64,000 nucleotides of DNA from CPC320 sp002684375. Its GTDB lineage: Bacteria; Pseudomonadota; Alphaproteobacteria; Rhodobacterales; Rhodobacteraceae. Where the stretch lies: positions 1-64,000 of the forward strand of contig CBFIHZ010000008.1 in the NCBI GenBank assembly GCA_965662545.1, given 5' to 3'. Positions 24,819 through 33,669 of this stretch are shown here, in pieces. A model generated the notes under the pieces. The model had not been told where the DNA came from, searched no databases, and saw only the letters and a program-made list of their open reading frames with translations. Position 1 is the first letter of the stretch; each line of letters starts with the position of its first letter. Both the position numbers and the translations under genes were made by a program.

Positions 24819-25933
24819 ACACAAAACCCCGTCTGCTATTACTGGCTGCCGGCGGCACTGGTGGGCATATGTTCCCGGCTCAAGCGCTTTCCGAGGCGAT
24901 GCTTGCCAAAGGTTGGCGGGTTAAGCTGTCGACGGATCGGCGCGGAGCGCGCTATACCAAAGGCTTTCCGTCCGAGGTTGAGATTGAACAGATTTCCGCG
25001 TCGACCTTTGCCCGCGGTGGTTTTTGGGCAAAATTGATCGTGCCGTTCGTATTGGGGATTGGTGTGCTGAACAGTTTGTTTGCGATGCAGCGTGATCGTC
25101 CGGACGTGGTTGTCGGGTTTGGGGGCTACCCCAGTATTCCGGCGTTGGCGGCGGCATGGCTGCTGCGGAGACCGCGAATAATCCATGAACAAAATGGCGT
25201 TTTGGGACGGGTAAACCAACTTTTTGCCAAGCATGTGAACCAGCTGGCCTGCGGCAGTTGGCCCACAGCAACGCCCGCAGGTGTCACGGGCGTACATACC
25301 GGCAATCCGGTGCGGGCAAAAATACTTGATCGTGCAGGGGCGGGCTATATTGCGCCGGGTGATTATCCCATGTCGGTTCTGGTGATGGGCGGATCACAAG
25401 GCGCGCGCATTCTGTCTGATCTGGTGCCACCGGCGCTTGTCGATCTGCCGATTGCGCATCTCAAGCATCTTCGGGTCAGCCATCAGGCGCGCCACGAAGA
25501 TATCGAACGCGTCGCAGATTTCTATGCCGATCACGGGATCGCGGCCGAGGTCGAAACGTTTTTTGATGATATCCCGCGCCGTATGAGCGAGGCACAACTG
25601 GTCATCAGCCGCGCTGGGGCGTCATCGGTAGCCGATGTATCGGTGATTGGCAGGCCATCTATCTTGATCCCGCTTGCCAGTGCTATTCGCGACGAACAGA
25701 CCGCCAACGCGCAGGCGCTGGTCACGGCCGATGCCGCGATTTTGATGCCCGAACCGGGCTTGACCGTCGCGACACTCAGCGCGCAGATAGCGGCTTTTCT
25801 AGAGGCCCCTGACAAGGCAACCGCAATGGCAAACGCGGCTTTACGTTGCGCAGTACCGGACGCCACCGGGCGGCTTGCGACACTGGTCGAGAACCTTGCA
25901 CCAGCGGGACTTGGACAGGGAGCACCGAAATGA
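24815..25933 (+). CDS. murG: UDP-GlcNAc:undecaprenyl-PP-MurNAc-pentapeptide GlcNAc transferase MurG
   Basis: 372 residues, GT28 fold. N-terminal glycine-rich LLAAGGTGGHMFPAQAL, second loop VVGFGGYPSIPALAAAW with HEQN following, linker loop VMGGSQGARILSD, and nucleotide-sugar binding SRAGASSVADV. It converts lipid I to lipid II on the cytoplasmic face. Coupled to ftsW and murC by 4-nt overlaps. Confidence 0.97.
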   Translation: MNTKPRLLLLAAGGTGGHMFPAQALSEAMLAKGWRVKLSTDRRGARYTKGFPSEVEIEQISASTFARGGFWAKLIVPFVLGIGVLNSLFAMQRDRPDVVVGFGGYPSIPALAAAWLLRRPRIIHEQNGVLGRVNQLFAKHVNQLACGSWPTATPAGVTGVHTGNPVRAKILDRAGAGYIAPGDYPMSVLVMGGSQGARILSDLVPPALVDLPIAHLKHLRVSHQARHEDIERVADFYADHGIAAEVETFFDDIPRRMSEAQLVISRAGASSVADVSVIGRPSILIPLASAIRDEQTANAQALVTADAAILMPEPGLTVATLSAQIAAFLEAPDKATAMANAALRCAVPDATGRLATLVENLAPAGLGQGAPK

Positions 25934-27330
25934 ACGCGGCCACCAAATTGCCCGGGGATGTCGGTGCAATTCACTTTGTTGGCATCGGTGGCATCGGCAT
26001 GTCAGGAATTGCCGAAGTGCTGCTCAACCATGGCTATCAGGTGCAGGGCTCTGACCTGAAAGCGTCGAAAATTACGGACCGTCTTCAAACATTGGGCGCG
26101 GTGATTTTTGAAGGCCAGAAGCCGGAAAATCTTGATCATGCCGAGGTCGTGGTGATCTCGTCGGCGATCAAGCCGGGCAATGCCGAGTTGGACAGCGCCC
26201 GCCTACGCGGTTTGCCGGTGGTGCGCCGGGCTGAAATGCTGGCTGAACTGATGCGGCTGAAATCTAATGTCGCGGTTGCGGGTACCCATGGCAAAACCAC
26301 CACGACCACGATGGTGGCGACGCTGCTGGATGCCGGTCAGTTTGACCCCACGGTGATCAATGGTGGTATCATTCACGCCTATGGATCGAACGCGCGTATG
26401 GGGCAGGGCGAATGGATGGTGGTCGAGGCCGATGAAAGTGACGGTACCTTCAACCGGCTGCCCGCCACCATCGCCATTGTCACCAATATTGATCCCGAGC
26501 ATATGGAGCATTGGGGTGATTTTGACACCCTGCGACAGGGCTTTGTGGACTTTGTGTCAAACATCCCCTTTTATGGCTTGGCAGTGTGTTGCACCGATCA
26601 CCCCGAGGTGCAGGCGCTGGTCGGCAAGATCACCGACCGGCGGATCGTCACATACGGTTTTAACGCGCAGGCCGACGTTCGGGCGCTCAACCTGACAACC
26701 CAGTGCGGCGTGGCGCATTTCGATGTACAGTTTCAGGCGGAAGATGTGACTTTGACCGGGTGCCGTCTGCCCATGCCAGGTGATCATAACGTGTCAAACG
26801 CCCTTGCGGCGATAGCGGTGGCACGTCATCTGGGCATGAATTTTGATCAAATTCGTGATGCGCTGGCCGCATTTAAAGGCGTCAACCGTCGCTTTACCAT
26901 CGTTGACGAGGTCGATGGTGTCACCATTATTGATGATTATGGCCACCATCCGGTCGAGATCGCCGCAGTACTGAAAGCGGCACGGCAAGCCTGTGACGGG
27001 CGGGTGATCGCCGTGCACCAGCCGCACCGCTATAGCCGGTTGCACGATCTGTTCGAAGAGTTCAGTAGCTGTTTCCACGAGGCCGACGTGGTGGCCATAT
27101 CTGAGGTGTTTTCGGCGGGTGAAGACCCGATTGAAGGCGCATCGCGCGATGATCTGGTGGCGGGCCTGATCCGCCACGGTCACCGTCATGCCAGCGCGCT
27201 ATTGCAACAAGATGATCTGACGCAATTGGTCCGCGATCACACCAAGCCGGGTGACATGGTGGTCTGTCTTGGGGCGGGTACAATTAGCGCTTGGGCCAAC
27301 GCGCTGCCCGCACGGTTGCGGCAAGTCTGA
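25930..27330 (+). CDS. murC: UDP-MurNAc:L-alanine ligase MurC
   Basis: 466 residues from ATG 25930, which overlaps the murG stop (ATGA); a longer reading frame starting in murG is rejected. Motifs: HFVGIGGIGMSGIAEVL, P-loop GTHGKTTTT from residue 118, VVEADESDGTF, TNIDPEHMEHW, DDYGHHPVEI and HQPHRYSRL. It starts peptide stem synthesis. Followed by a 254-nt gap, the largest between core mur genes here. Confidence 0.97.
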   Translation: MNAATKLPGDVGAIHFVGIGGIGMSGIAEVLLNHGYQVQGSDLKASKITDRLQTLGAVIFEGQKPENLDHAEVVVISSAIKPGNAELDSARLRGLPVVRRAEMLAELMRLKSNVAVAGTHGKTTTTTMVATLLDAGQFDPTVINGGIIHAYGSNARMGQGEWMVVEADESDGTFNRLPATIAIVTNIDPEHMEHWGDFDTLRQGFVDFVSNIPFYGLAVCCTDHPEVQALVGKITDRRIVTYGFNAQADVRALNLTTQCGVAHFDVQFQAEDVTLTGCRLPMPGDHNVSNALAAIAVARHLGMNFDQIRDALAAFKGVNRRFTIVDEVDGVTIIDDYGHHPVEIAAVLKAARQACDGRVIAVHQPHRYSRLHDLFEEFSSCFHEADVVAISEVFSAGEDPIEGASRDDLVAGLIRHGHRHASALLQQDDLTQLVRDHTKPGDMVVCLGAGTISAWANALPARLRQV

Positions 27331-27419
27331 CGTTGGCAGAAACTGTCCCCTCCGTAAAATTGGGCTGGATTTAACGATCTGTTCGTTCGCACTGGGTGGC
27401 CGGGCATAATTTTCGGACA

Positions 27420-27507
27420 TTGACCTTATTTTGTTACGTGCCGGATAAGCTGGCGCATTTTCATTCTGCGATTGCGGGCTGCACTCAAAATTTTAAGTGC
27501 TCTTAAC
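27420..27507 (+). promoter_or_regulatory. candidate murB promoter and palindrome
   Basis: The murC-murB gap (27331-27584) has TTGACC (27420-27425) with weak GGATAA at 17 bp. It also has a near-perfect 20-bp palindrome GCACTcAAAATTTTaAGTGC (27481-27500, two mismatches), and TTAA-N6-TTAAC at 27493-27507, one base short of the CtrA TTAA-N7-TTAAC pattern. A separate 7-bp stem ATAAAAC/GTTTTAT lies at 27520-27541. A second internal transcription start for the murB-ftsZ part is plausible. Confidence 0.35.
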
Positions 27508-27584
27508 GCCGGCCTAACGATAAAACCCCCTTGCGTTTTATCCTTTAAATGCGGCACTGCTTTCGCAAGCAAAAATGGGCAAGC

Positions 27585-28511
27585 ATGACTGATATTCCCA
27601 TCCCACGCGGCAGCATTGCCAAAGACCGGCCCTTGTCAGGATTGACATGGTTGCGTGTTGGTGGGCCGGCCGAATATCTGTTTCAGCCCGCTGATCCCGA
27701 GGATCTGGCGGCGTTTCTGCGTGATTTGCCCCGCGATATGCCGGTGTTTCCCATCGGAGTGGGCAGCAATCTGATCGTGCGCGACGGTGGAATGCGCGGT
27801 GTGGTGGTCCGGCTTGGGCGGGGGTTCAACCACATTCAAATTGACGGCACCACAGTCATCGCCGGGGCGGCTGCTCTGGACGCCCATGTCGCGCGTCGGG
27901 CTGCTGAGGCCGGGGTCGATCTTGGATTTCTGCGCACTATACCAGGTTCGATCGGCGGGGCTGTGCGGATGAATGCCGGCTGCTACGGTTCTTATGTCGC
28001 CGATGTATTCGTGTCGGCGCGCGCAATCACCCGCGAGGGTGACTTGGTGGATTTGACAGCCGATGATCTGAATTTTCGCTACCGCCAGAGCGATTTACCC
28101 CTCGGCATGGTGCTGATTGAGGCCCGGTTGCAGGGACCCGTGGGCGATCCCGGAGTTTTGGCCGAACGGATGGCGGCGCAGATTGCCGCGCGCGATGCCA
28201 GCCAGCCGACGAAAGACCGCAGCGCTGGCAGCACATTTCGAAATCCGGCGGGGTTTTCCAGTACTGGCCGTGATGATGATATTCATGACTTGAAAGCCTG
28301 GCGGGTCATCGACGAGGCAGGGTTGCGCGGGGCCACGCAAGGCGGGGCGCAGATGAGCCCAAAACATCCGAATTTTCTGATCAATACTGGCGGCGCCACG
28401 GCTGCTGATCTTGAGGGTCTGGGTGAATATGTTCGAAAAAAAGTCTTTCAAAAGGCGGCAATAACGTTAGAATGGGAAATCATGAGGGTTGGTGAACCGA
28501 TCCCACAATAG
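27585..28511 (+). CDS. murB: UDP-N-acetylenolpyruvoylglucosamine reductase MurB
   Basis: 308 residues from ATG 27585 (MTDIPIPRGS), the usual start in the family; an upstream in-frame ATG at 27549 adds an unlikely extension. FAD-binding motifs WLRVGGPAEYLF and VGSNLIVRDGG, the GIPGSIGGAV-like region (here TIPGSIGGAVRMNAGCYG), and GSTFRNPAGFS with the proton-donor Ser. The lack of a long insert near the Tyr loop and the C-terminal pattern indicate a type II-like MurB. It reduces UDP-GlcNAc-enolpyruvate to UDP-MurNAc. Confidence 0.96.
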   Translation: MTDIPIPRGSIAKDRPLSGLTWLRVGGPAEYLFQPADPEDLAAFLRDLPRDMPVFPIGVGSNLIVRDGGMRGVVVRLGRGFNHIQIDGTTVIAGAAALDAHVARRAAEAGVDLGFLRTIPGSIGGAVRMNAGCYGSYVADVFVSARAITREGDLVDLTADDLNFRYRQSDLPLGMVLIEARLQGPVGDPGVLAERMAAQIAARDASQPTKDRSAGSTFRNPAGFSSTGRDDDIHDLKAWRVIDEAGLRGATQGGAQMSPKHPNFLINTGGATAADLEGLGEYVRKKVFQKAAITLEWEIMRVGEPIPQ

Positions 28512-28574
28512 TGCTGGTGAAAACAGGCGCTACCAATTGGGCCAAAGGCCCGGAAGATCGAGGCAAGATTGGGT

Positions 28575-29489
28575 ATGTCGAGCAGGACAGACCCCAAAGT
28601 TGCGGTATTGATGGGCGGCTTCTCGGCAGAGCGCGAGGTGTCGCTGTCATCGGGGCGCGAATGCGCTGCGGCGCTGCGGGGCGAAGGCTTTGAAGTGGTT
28701 GAGATAATTGCAGATCGCGCCCTGTCCGCGCGTCTGGAGGAAGCCGCGTGCGACGTCGTGTTTAATGCGCTGCATGGTCGCTGGGGCGAAGATGGATCTG
28801 TGCAGGGTATGCTGGAATGGATGGGTTTGCCCTATAGCCATTCGGGCGTAATGGCGTCAGCATTGGCGATGGATAAAGCCCGCAGTAAAGATGTGTTTCG
28901 GTCTGTTGGCCTGCCGGTGGTGGACAGCTGTCTGCTGCCCAAGACCGAAGTTGCAGCCCGGCATGCGATGGCGCCTCCCTATGTGATAAAGCCCAACAAT
29001 GAAGGCTCATCTGTGGGTATTTATCTTGTGAATGAGGGGGCAAATACGCCACCAGATTTGGCGCCTGATATGCCTGAGGTGGTGATGGTCGAGACCTATG
29101 CGCCGGGGCGGGAATTAACCACCACTGTGATGGGGGACCGGGCGTTGACTGTGACCGATATCATCACAGATGGATGGTATGATTATGATGCGAAATATGT
29201 CGCCGGCGGATCGCGTCATATTGTGCCGGCGGCGCTGCCTGACGAGATTTTTGCCGCCTGTATGGACTATGCGTTGCGCGCGCATCAGGCTTTGGGATGT
29301 CGCGGTGTCAGCCGCACTGATTTGCGTTGGGATGAGACGCGTGGGTTGGCGGGATTGATAGTGTTGGAAACCAACACCCAACCAGGAATGACGCCAACCT
29401 CCCTAGCGCCAGAGCAGGGCCAACAGGTTGGGATCAGTTTTGGTCAGATGTGCCGCTGGATCGTTGAGGATGCGTCATGTTTCCGTTGA
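28575..29489 (+). CDS. ddl: D-alanine--D-alanine ligase
   Basis: 304 residues, ATG 28575 with GAGG upstream. ATP-grasp ligase of the DdlB type: KVAVLMGGFSAEREVSLSSG at the N-terminus, FNALHGRWGEDGSVQGMLE, YVIKPNNEGSSVGIYLV, and C-terminal VLETNTQPGMTPTSLAPEQ. It makes the D-Ala-D-Ala used by MurF. It overlaps ftsQ by 13 nt. Confidence 0.96.
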   Translation: MSSRTDPKVAVLMGGFSAEREVSLSSGRECAAALRGEGFEVVEIIADRALSARLEEAACDVVFNALHGRWGEDGSVQGMLEWMGLPYSHSGVMASALAMDKARSKDVFRSVGLPVVDSCLLPKTEVAARHAMAPPYVIKPNNEGSSVGIYLVNEGANTPPDLAPDMPEVVMVETYAPGRELTTTVMGDRALTVTDIITDGWYDYDAKYVAGGSRHIVPAALPDEIFAACMDYALRAHQALGCRGVSRTDLRWDETRGLAGLIVLETNTQPGMTPTSLAPEQGQQVGISFGQMCRWIVEDASCFR

Positions 29490-30355
29490 CCGGCAATCAA
29501 AAACCTAAAAGCGATCCGGCGCCCTCGGTCTGGACCTACAGGCTGAACCGTCTGATGTTGACCCCGTTGTTTCGGGTGACAGTGCGCCTCGTGTTGCCAG
29601 TGGCCGCGCTCTGTCTGGCAACTTGGGTGTATTTTTCCGATGCCGGACGTCGTGAAGCCGTTGTAATCGCGAAAAATGAGATTGTCGAAACGATTAAAAA
29701 CCGTCCTGAATTTATGCTGAATGTGATGGCTATTGAGGGGGCAAGCCGGTCTGTGTCGGAAGATATTCGCGAAATCCTTGCAATTGATTTTCCGATCAGC
29801 TGGCTTGACCTTGATCTTGATCAAGTGCGTGATACCGTTGCGGGCCTGGATCCGGTCGAGCAGGTAAAAGTGCACCACCGCAAGGGGGGTATTTTACAAT
29901 TGGATGTTGTCGAACGGGTGCCGGCTGTGGTGTGGCGCACCAAGCAGGGCATGGAGCTGCTGGATGCAACAGGGGCACCTGTCGGGCTGCTTAAAACCCG
30001 TGCGGCACGGGGCGATTTGCCGTTGATCGCCGGCCCCGGTGCAGCGGCCGCGGTGCCGCAGGGATTAGCGATCATTGCAGCGGCCGCCCCGATCAAGGAA
30101 CGTTTGCGGGGTTTGGTGCGTGTCGGAGAGCGGCGTTGGGATATGATTTTGGACAATGATCAGCGCATTCTGCTGCCGGAAGACGCGCCGGTTCAGGCCG
30201 TTGAGCGGATCATTGTTCTGCATCAGGCCAGCGATTTGTTGGCGCGGGATCTGGCGCTGGTGGATATGCGCCTTGGTGCCCGGCCCTCGCTGCGCCTGAG
30301 CGACAACGCGCTGCGGGAACTGTCGCGGATAAAACCCATATACGTGGAGAATTGA
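29477..30355 (+). CDS. ftsQ: cell division protein FtsQ
   Basis: 292 residues: cytoplasmic N-terminus of about 38 residues, one membrane helix (about 39-55, VRLVLPVAALCLATWVYF), then a POTRA-like domain (VMAIEGASRSVSEDIRE) and the FtsQ beta domain (VKVHHRKGGILQLDVVERVPAVVWR). A scaffold of the divisome linking FtsA/FtsZ-side proteins to FtsL/FtsB. Overlaps ddl, 4 nt before ftsA. Confidence 0.94.
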   Translation: MFPLTGNQKPKSDPAPSVWTYRLNRLMLTPLFRVTVRLVLPVAALCLATWVYFSDAGRREAVVIAKNEIVETIKNRPEFMLNVMAIEGASRSVSEDIREILAIDFPISWLDLDLDQVRDTVAGLDPVEQVKVHHRKGGILQLDVVERVPAVVWRTKQGMELLDATGAPVGLLKTRAARGDLPLIAGPGAAAAVPQGLAIIAAAAPIKERLRGLVRVGERRWDMILDNDQRILLPEDAPVQAVERIIVLHQASDLLARDLALVDMRLGARPSLRLSDNALRELSRIKPIYVEN

Positions 30356-30359
30356 CACT

Positions 30360-31694
30360 ATGATGGACCTCTATCAGTCTCAGCGGGCGATGCGCCAGAT
30401 GCGCAAGGCGGCCCTGCAAAAAGGTGTGATTGCAATTCTTGACGTTGGCAGCACCAAGATAGCCTGTCTTGTACTAAGGTTTGACGGCACCGATTATGAC
30501 CGCAGCTCGGACGGGGTTGGGTCGCTGGCGGGACAGTCGGGCTTTCGGGTTTTAGGGGCGGCAACAACCCAGTCGCGCGGCGTAAGTTTTGGCGAAATCG
30601 ATGCCATGCGCGAAACTGAACGTGCGATCCGTACGGTGCTGCAATCGGCGCAAAAGATGGCCAATACCCCAGTTTACCATGTTATTGTGTCGATGGCGGG
30701 GGGCAACCCCCGGTCTTACGGTTTGGCAGGTTCGGTTGACATCGGCGGCGGTCAGGTCTCTGAAGAGGATGTCGCGCGGGTTCTGTCATCTTGTGACGTG
30801 CCCGATTTCGGAGAGGCGCGCGAGGTGTTGCACGCACAACCCGTCAACTTTGCGCTGGATAACAGATCCGGTCTGTCAGATCCGCGCGGTCAGGTCGGGC
30901 AAAAAATGTCCACCGATATGCATATGATCACCGTGGATGCGGGCGCTGTGCAGAATTTGGTGCATTGTGTAAAGCGCTGTGATCTGGAGTTGGCAGGGGT
31001 GGTTTCCTCGGCCTATGTGTCTGGCCTGTCCAGCTTGGTTGAAGATGAACAAGAACTTGGGGCGGCCTGCGTCGATATGGGTGGGGGGGCTACGAGCCTG
31101 TCGATTTTCCTGAAAAAGCATATGATTTATGCTGATACGGTGCGCATGGGGGGAGATCACGTTACCAATGACATCTCCTTGGGTTTGCAGATTCCAGCAA
31201 CCAAGGCTGAGCGTATCAAGACGTTTTATGGTGGGGCCCATGCCACCAGTATGGATGACCGCGAGCGGATAGAGATCGGGGGCGATACAGGGGATTATGA
31301 CCGCGACAGTCGCAGTGTCAGCCGTACTGAATTGATCGGCATCATTAAGCCGCGGATTGAAGAGATCCTTGAAGATGTTCGCTCTAGGTTGGATGCTGCG
31401 GGGTTTGAGCATCTACCCAGTCAGCAAATTGTCTTGACCGGGGGTGGTAGCCAAATTCCCGGTCTCGACGCGCTTGCCAGCCGAATTTTGGGCCAGCAGG
31501 TGCGTCTTGGACGCCCGCTTCGGGTGCACGGGTTGCCTCAGGCGACAACCGGGCCGGGCTTCTCTGCTGCGGTCGGTCTGTGTTTGATGGCGGCAAATCC
31601 GCAGGATGAGTGGTGGGATTTCGATATGCCGTCTGACCGTCATCCCGTGAGATCAATGGCCCGCACGGTCAAATGGTTCCGTGACAACTGGTAG
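30360..31694 (+). CDS. ftsA: cell division protein FtsA
   Basis: 444 residues, actin-fold ATPase that tethers FtsZ to the membrane. N-terminal phosphate-1 AILDVGSTKIACLV, FtsA-specific 1C domain (EIDAMRETERAIRTVLQSAQ), phosphate-2 ACVDMGGGATSLSIF, adenosine motif IVLTGGGSQIPGLD, and a C-terminal amphipathic tail (SMARTVKWFRDNW) as membrane anchor. Two adjacent ATGs (30360, 30363) are possible starts. Confidence 0.97.
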   Translation: MMDLYQSQRAMRQMRKAALQKGVIAILDVGSTKIACLVLRFDGTDYDRSSDGVGSLAGQSGFRVLGAATTQSRGVSFGEIDAMRETERAIRTVLQSAQKMANTPVYHVIVSMAGGNPRSYGLAGSVDIGGGQVSEEDVARVLSSCDVPDFGEAREVLHAQPVNFALDNRSGLSDPRGQVGQKMSTDMHMITVDAGAVQNLVHCVKRCDLELAGVVSSAYVSGLSSLVEDEQELGAACVDMGGGATSLSIFLKKHMIYADTVRMGGDHVTNDISLGLQIPATKAERIKTFYGGAHATSMDDRERIEIGGDTGDYDRDSRSVSRTELIGIIKPRIEEILEDVRSRLDAAGFEHLPSQQIVLTGGGSQIPGLDALASRILGQQVRLGRPLRVHGLPQATTGPGFSAAVGLCLMAANPQDEWWDFDMPSDRHPVRSMARTVKWFRDNW

Positions 31695-31794
31695 CCACCA
31701 AATGCGGGGCATTTTGCGACATTGTCTATGGATGTGCGACGAAACTACAATATTTTGTGCCCTGCACGGCGTTTTTTTACGTGACCTTGCGCCA

Positions 31795-31822
31795 TTGTCG
31801 CAGTATCATAGGGCGATATAGC
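31795..31822 (+). promoter_or_regulatory. candidate ftsZ promoter
   Basis: In the 171-nt ftsA-ftsZ gap, TTGTCG (31795-31800), 16 bp, TATAGC (31817-31822), 43 nt before the ftsZ ATG. Several alternative spacings exist, so the exact start is uncertain; a dedicated ftsZ promoter is usual. Confidence 0.35.
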
Positions 31823-31865
31823 AGATAAAAAAATCTACTAGGATGTAGCACAGGCGGACGAACCA

Positions 31866-33491
31866 ATGACCTTGAACCTCTCGATGCCGGGATATGACGA
31901 ACTCAAACCGCGAATAACGGTTTTCGGAGTGGGCGGTGCGGGCGGCAACGCGGTCGATAATATGATCGATAAAAATCTCGATGGAGTGGATTTTGTTGTC
32001 GGTAACACCGATGCGCAAGCTTTGCAGCAAAGTAAATCAGAGACCCGCATCCAGCTTGGTGTCAAAGTAACAGAAGGTCTTGGCGCGGGCGCAAGGGCCA
32101 GTGTTGGTGCCGCAGCGGCAGAAGAGAGTATCGAGCAAATTGTCGATCATCTGGCGGGCGCTCATATGTGTTTTATCACCGCTGGTATGGGCGGGGGTAC
32201 AGGAACCGGGGCAGCGCCGATTATTGCACAGGCAGCGCGTGAATTGGGTGTGTTGACCGTTGGCGTTGTGACAAAGCCGTTCCAATTTGAGGGTGCCAAG
32301 CGCATGCGGCAGGCCGAAGCGGGTGTGGAGGCGCTGCAAAAAGTTGTCGATACCCTGATTATTATCCCAAACCAGAATCTGTTTCGTCTGGCGAATGAAA
32401 AAACCACTTTTACCGAAGCGTTTTCACTGGCTGATGATGTGCTATATCAAGGCGTCAAAGGGGTGACAGATTTGATGGTGCGTCCCGGCTTGATCAATCT
32501 GGACTTTGCCGATGTGCGGTCTGTGATGGATGAGATGGGCAAGGCGATGATGGGCACCGGCGAGGCCGAGGGCGAAGATCGTGCTGTCAGTGCGGCCGAA
32601 AAAGCAATTGCCAACCCGCTGCTGGATGAAATCAGCTTGCGCGGCGCTAAGGGCGTTTTGATCAATATCACGGGCGGCGGTGATCTTACCTTGTTCGAAC
32701 TGGACGAGGCGGCCAATCGAATTCGCGAAGAAGTCGATGCAGAGGCCAATATTATCGTGGGCTCTACCTTGGATGTTGAGATGGGTGGATGGATGCGTGT
32801 CAGCGTTGTTGCGACGGGAATTGACGCTGTTGAACCACCTGAAGAACTGCCGCGGCCACGACGCAGCAAACCCGCGCCACACGATGGGGCTGAGCCGCAC
32901 CAGTCCGAGCATGATGCGCCATCAGACTATCATGCTGCGAGCGAACCAAAGCTTGGCCGGCATGAAATGCGGACGCGGGATGAGCAGCCGCAGTATGAGG
33001 CACGGAGCACTGTGGGCCAGAGTGCTGCGGGCGAAGAAGCATTTGAAGCGCCAAGCGTTGATCGCAATTCCGAACAGGCTGCCGATCCTTATGTGCTGGA
33101 AGAGCCAACATTTAACGCCAATGAAGAGGCCTATGACTCTGAGCCTGAATCCTTTGTCGCGCCGCGTCCGCGTGAGCCGGGCACACCGTCGCCTGAGACA
33201 ATGACGCGGTTGCAAGAGGCAGTCAGGAATGCGCCGAATAGATTGCAACAGTCTATGAGTCGGGTCGATGACGTCCCAGCCGATACCGATCGTTCAAGAT
33301 TCGGGATCAACTCTCTGATCAATCGAATGACCGGTCAACCCGGGGACTCGGCTGAAAAGCCGGTGGCCACTCGGCGGCATCCCACCAGCCAACAGGCTGA
33401 GCCGGAGTTTGAACCAGAGCCCGAACAGGGTGTGGATCCAGATCAGGATCGCATTGAAATCCCAGCATTTTTGCGGCGTCAAGCCAACTAG
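31866..33491 (+). CDS. ftsZ: cell division protein FtsZ
   Basis: 541 residues; tubulin-like GTPase forming the Z-ring. GTP-binding GGAGGNAV near residue 23, signature GGGTGTGAAP at 109-118, NQNLFRL, and synergy-loop region NLDFADVRSVM. The GTPase core ends near 320. A long acidic, low-complexity linker of about 190 residues follows, longer than in E. coli and usual for alphaproteobacteria. The C-terminal peptide DRIEIPAFLRRQAN binds FtsA and other partners. Confidence 0.98.
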   Translation: MTLNLSMPGYDELKPRITVFGVGGAGGNAVDNMIDKNLDGVDFVVGNTDAQALQQSKSETRIQLGVKVTEGLGAGARASVGAAAAEESIEQIVDHLAGAHMCFITAGMGGGTGTGAAPIIAQAARELGVLTVGVVTKPFQFEGAKRMRQAEAGVEALQKVVDTLIIIPNQNLFRLANEKTTFTEAFSLADDVLYQGVKGVTDLMVRPGLINLDFADVRSVMDEMGKAMMGTGEAEGEDRAVSAAEKAIANPLLDEISLRGAKGVLINITGGGDLTLFELDEAANRIREEVDAEANIIVGSTLDVEMGGWMRVSVVATGIDAVEPPEELPRPRRSKPAPHDGAEPHQSEHDAPSDYHAASEPKLGRHEMRTRDEQPQYEARSTVGQSAAGEEAFEAPSVDRNSEQAADPYVLEEPTFNANEEAYDSEPESFVAPRPREPGTPSPETMTRLQEAVRNAPNRLQQSMSRVDDVPADTDRSRFGINSLINRMTGQPGDSAEKPVATRRHPTSQQAEPEFEPEPEQGVDPDQDRIEIPAFLRRQAN

Positions 33492-33532
33492 ATCGCAAGG
33501 CTTGCGGCATTAAGCTTAACCGCTTGTTGGCG

Positions 33533-33557
33533 GATAGGCGGAAATTCGCCGCCTATC
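33533..33557 (+). other. stem-loop after ftsZ
   Basis: GATAGGCGG and CCGCCTATC form a perfect 9-bp stem with a 7-nt loop, 41 nt after the ftsZ stop, followed by GT-rich but not clean U-run sequence. It may be a partial terminator or attenuator separating ftsZ from lpxC. Confidence 0.5.
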
Positions 33558-33669
33558 TGGGGTGGTTGTTTCAGACCGATACAAAGTTTGAGTTGTCTAT
33601 TTTGCGGGTCACCTTTAGTCAAAGGCCAAGACAGACATCGGCAACGGTGTGATAACGGCGAGGTTAAAT

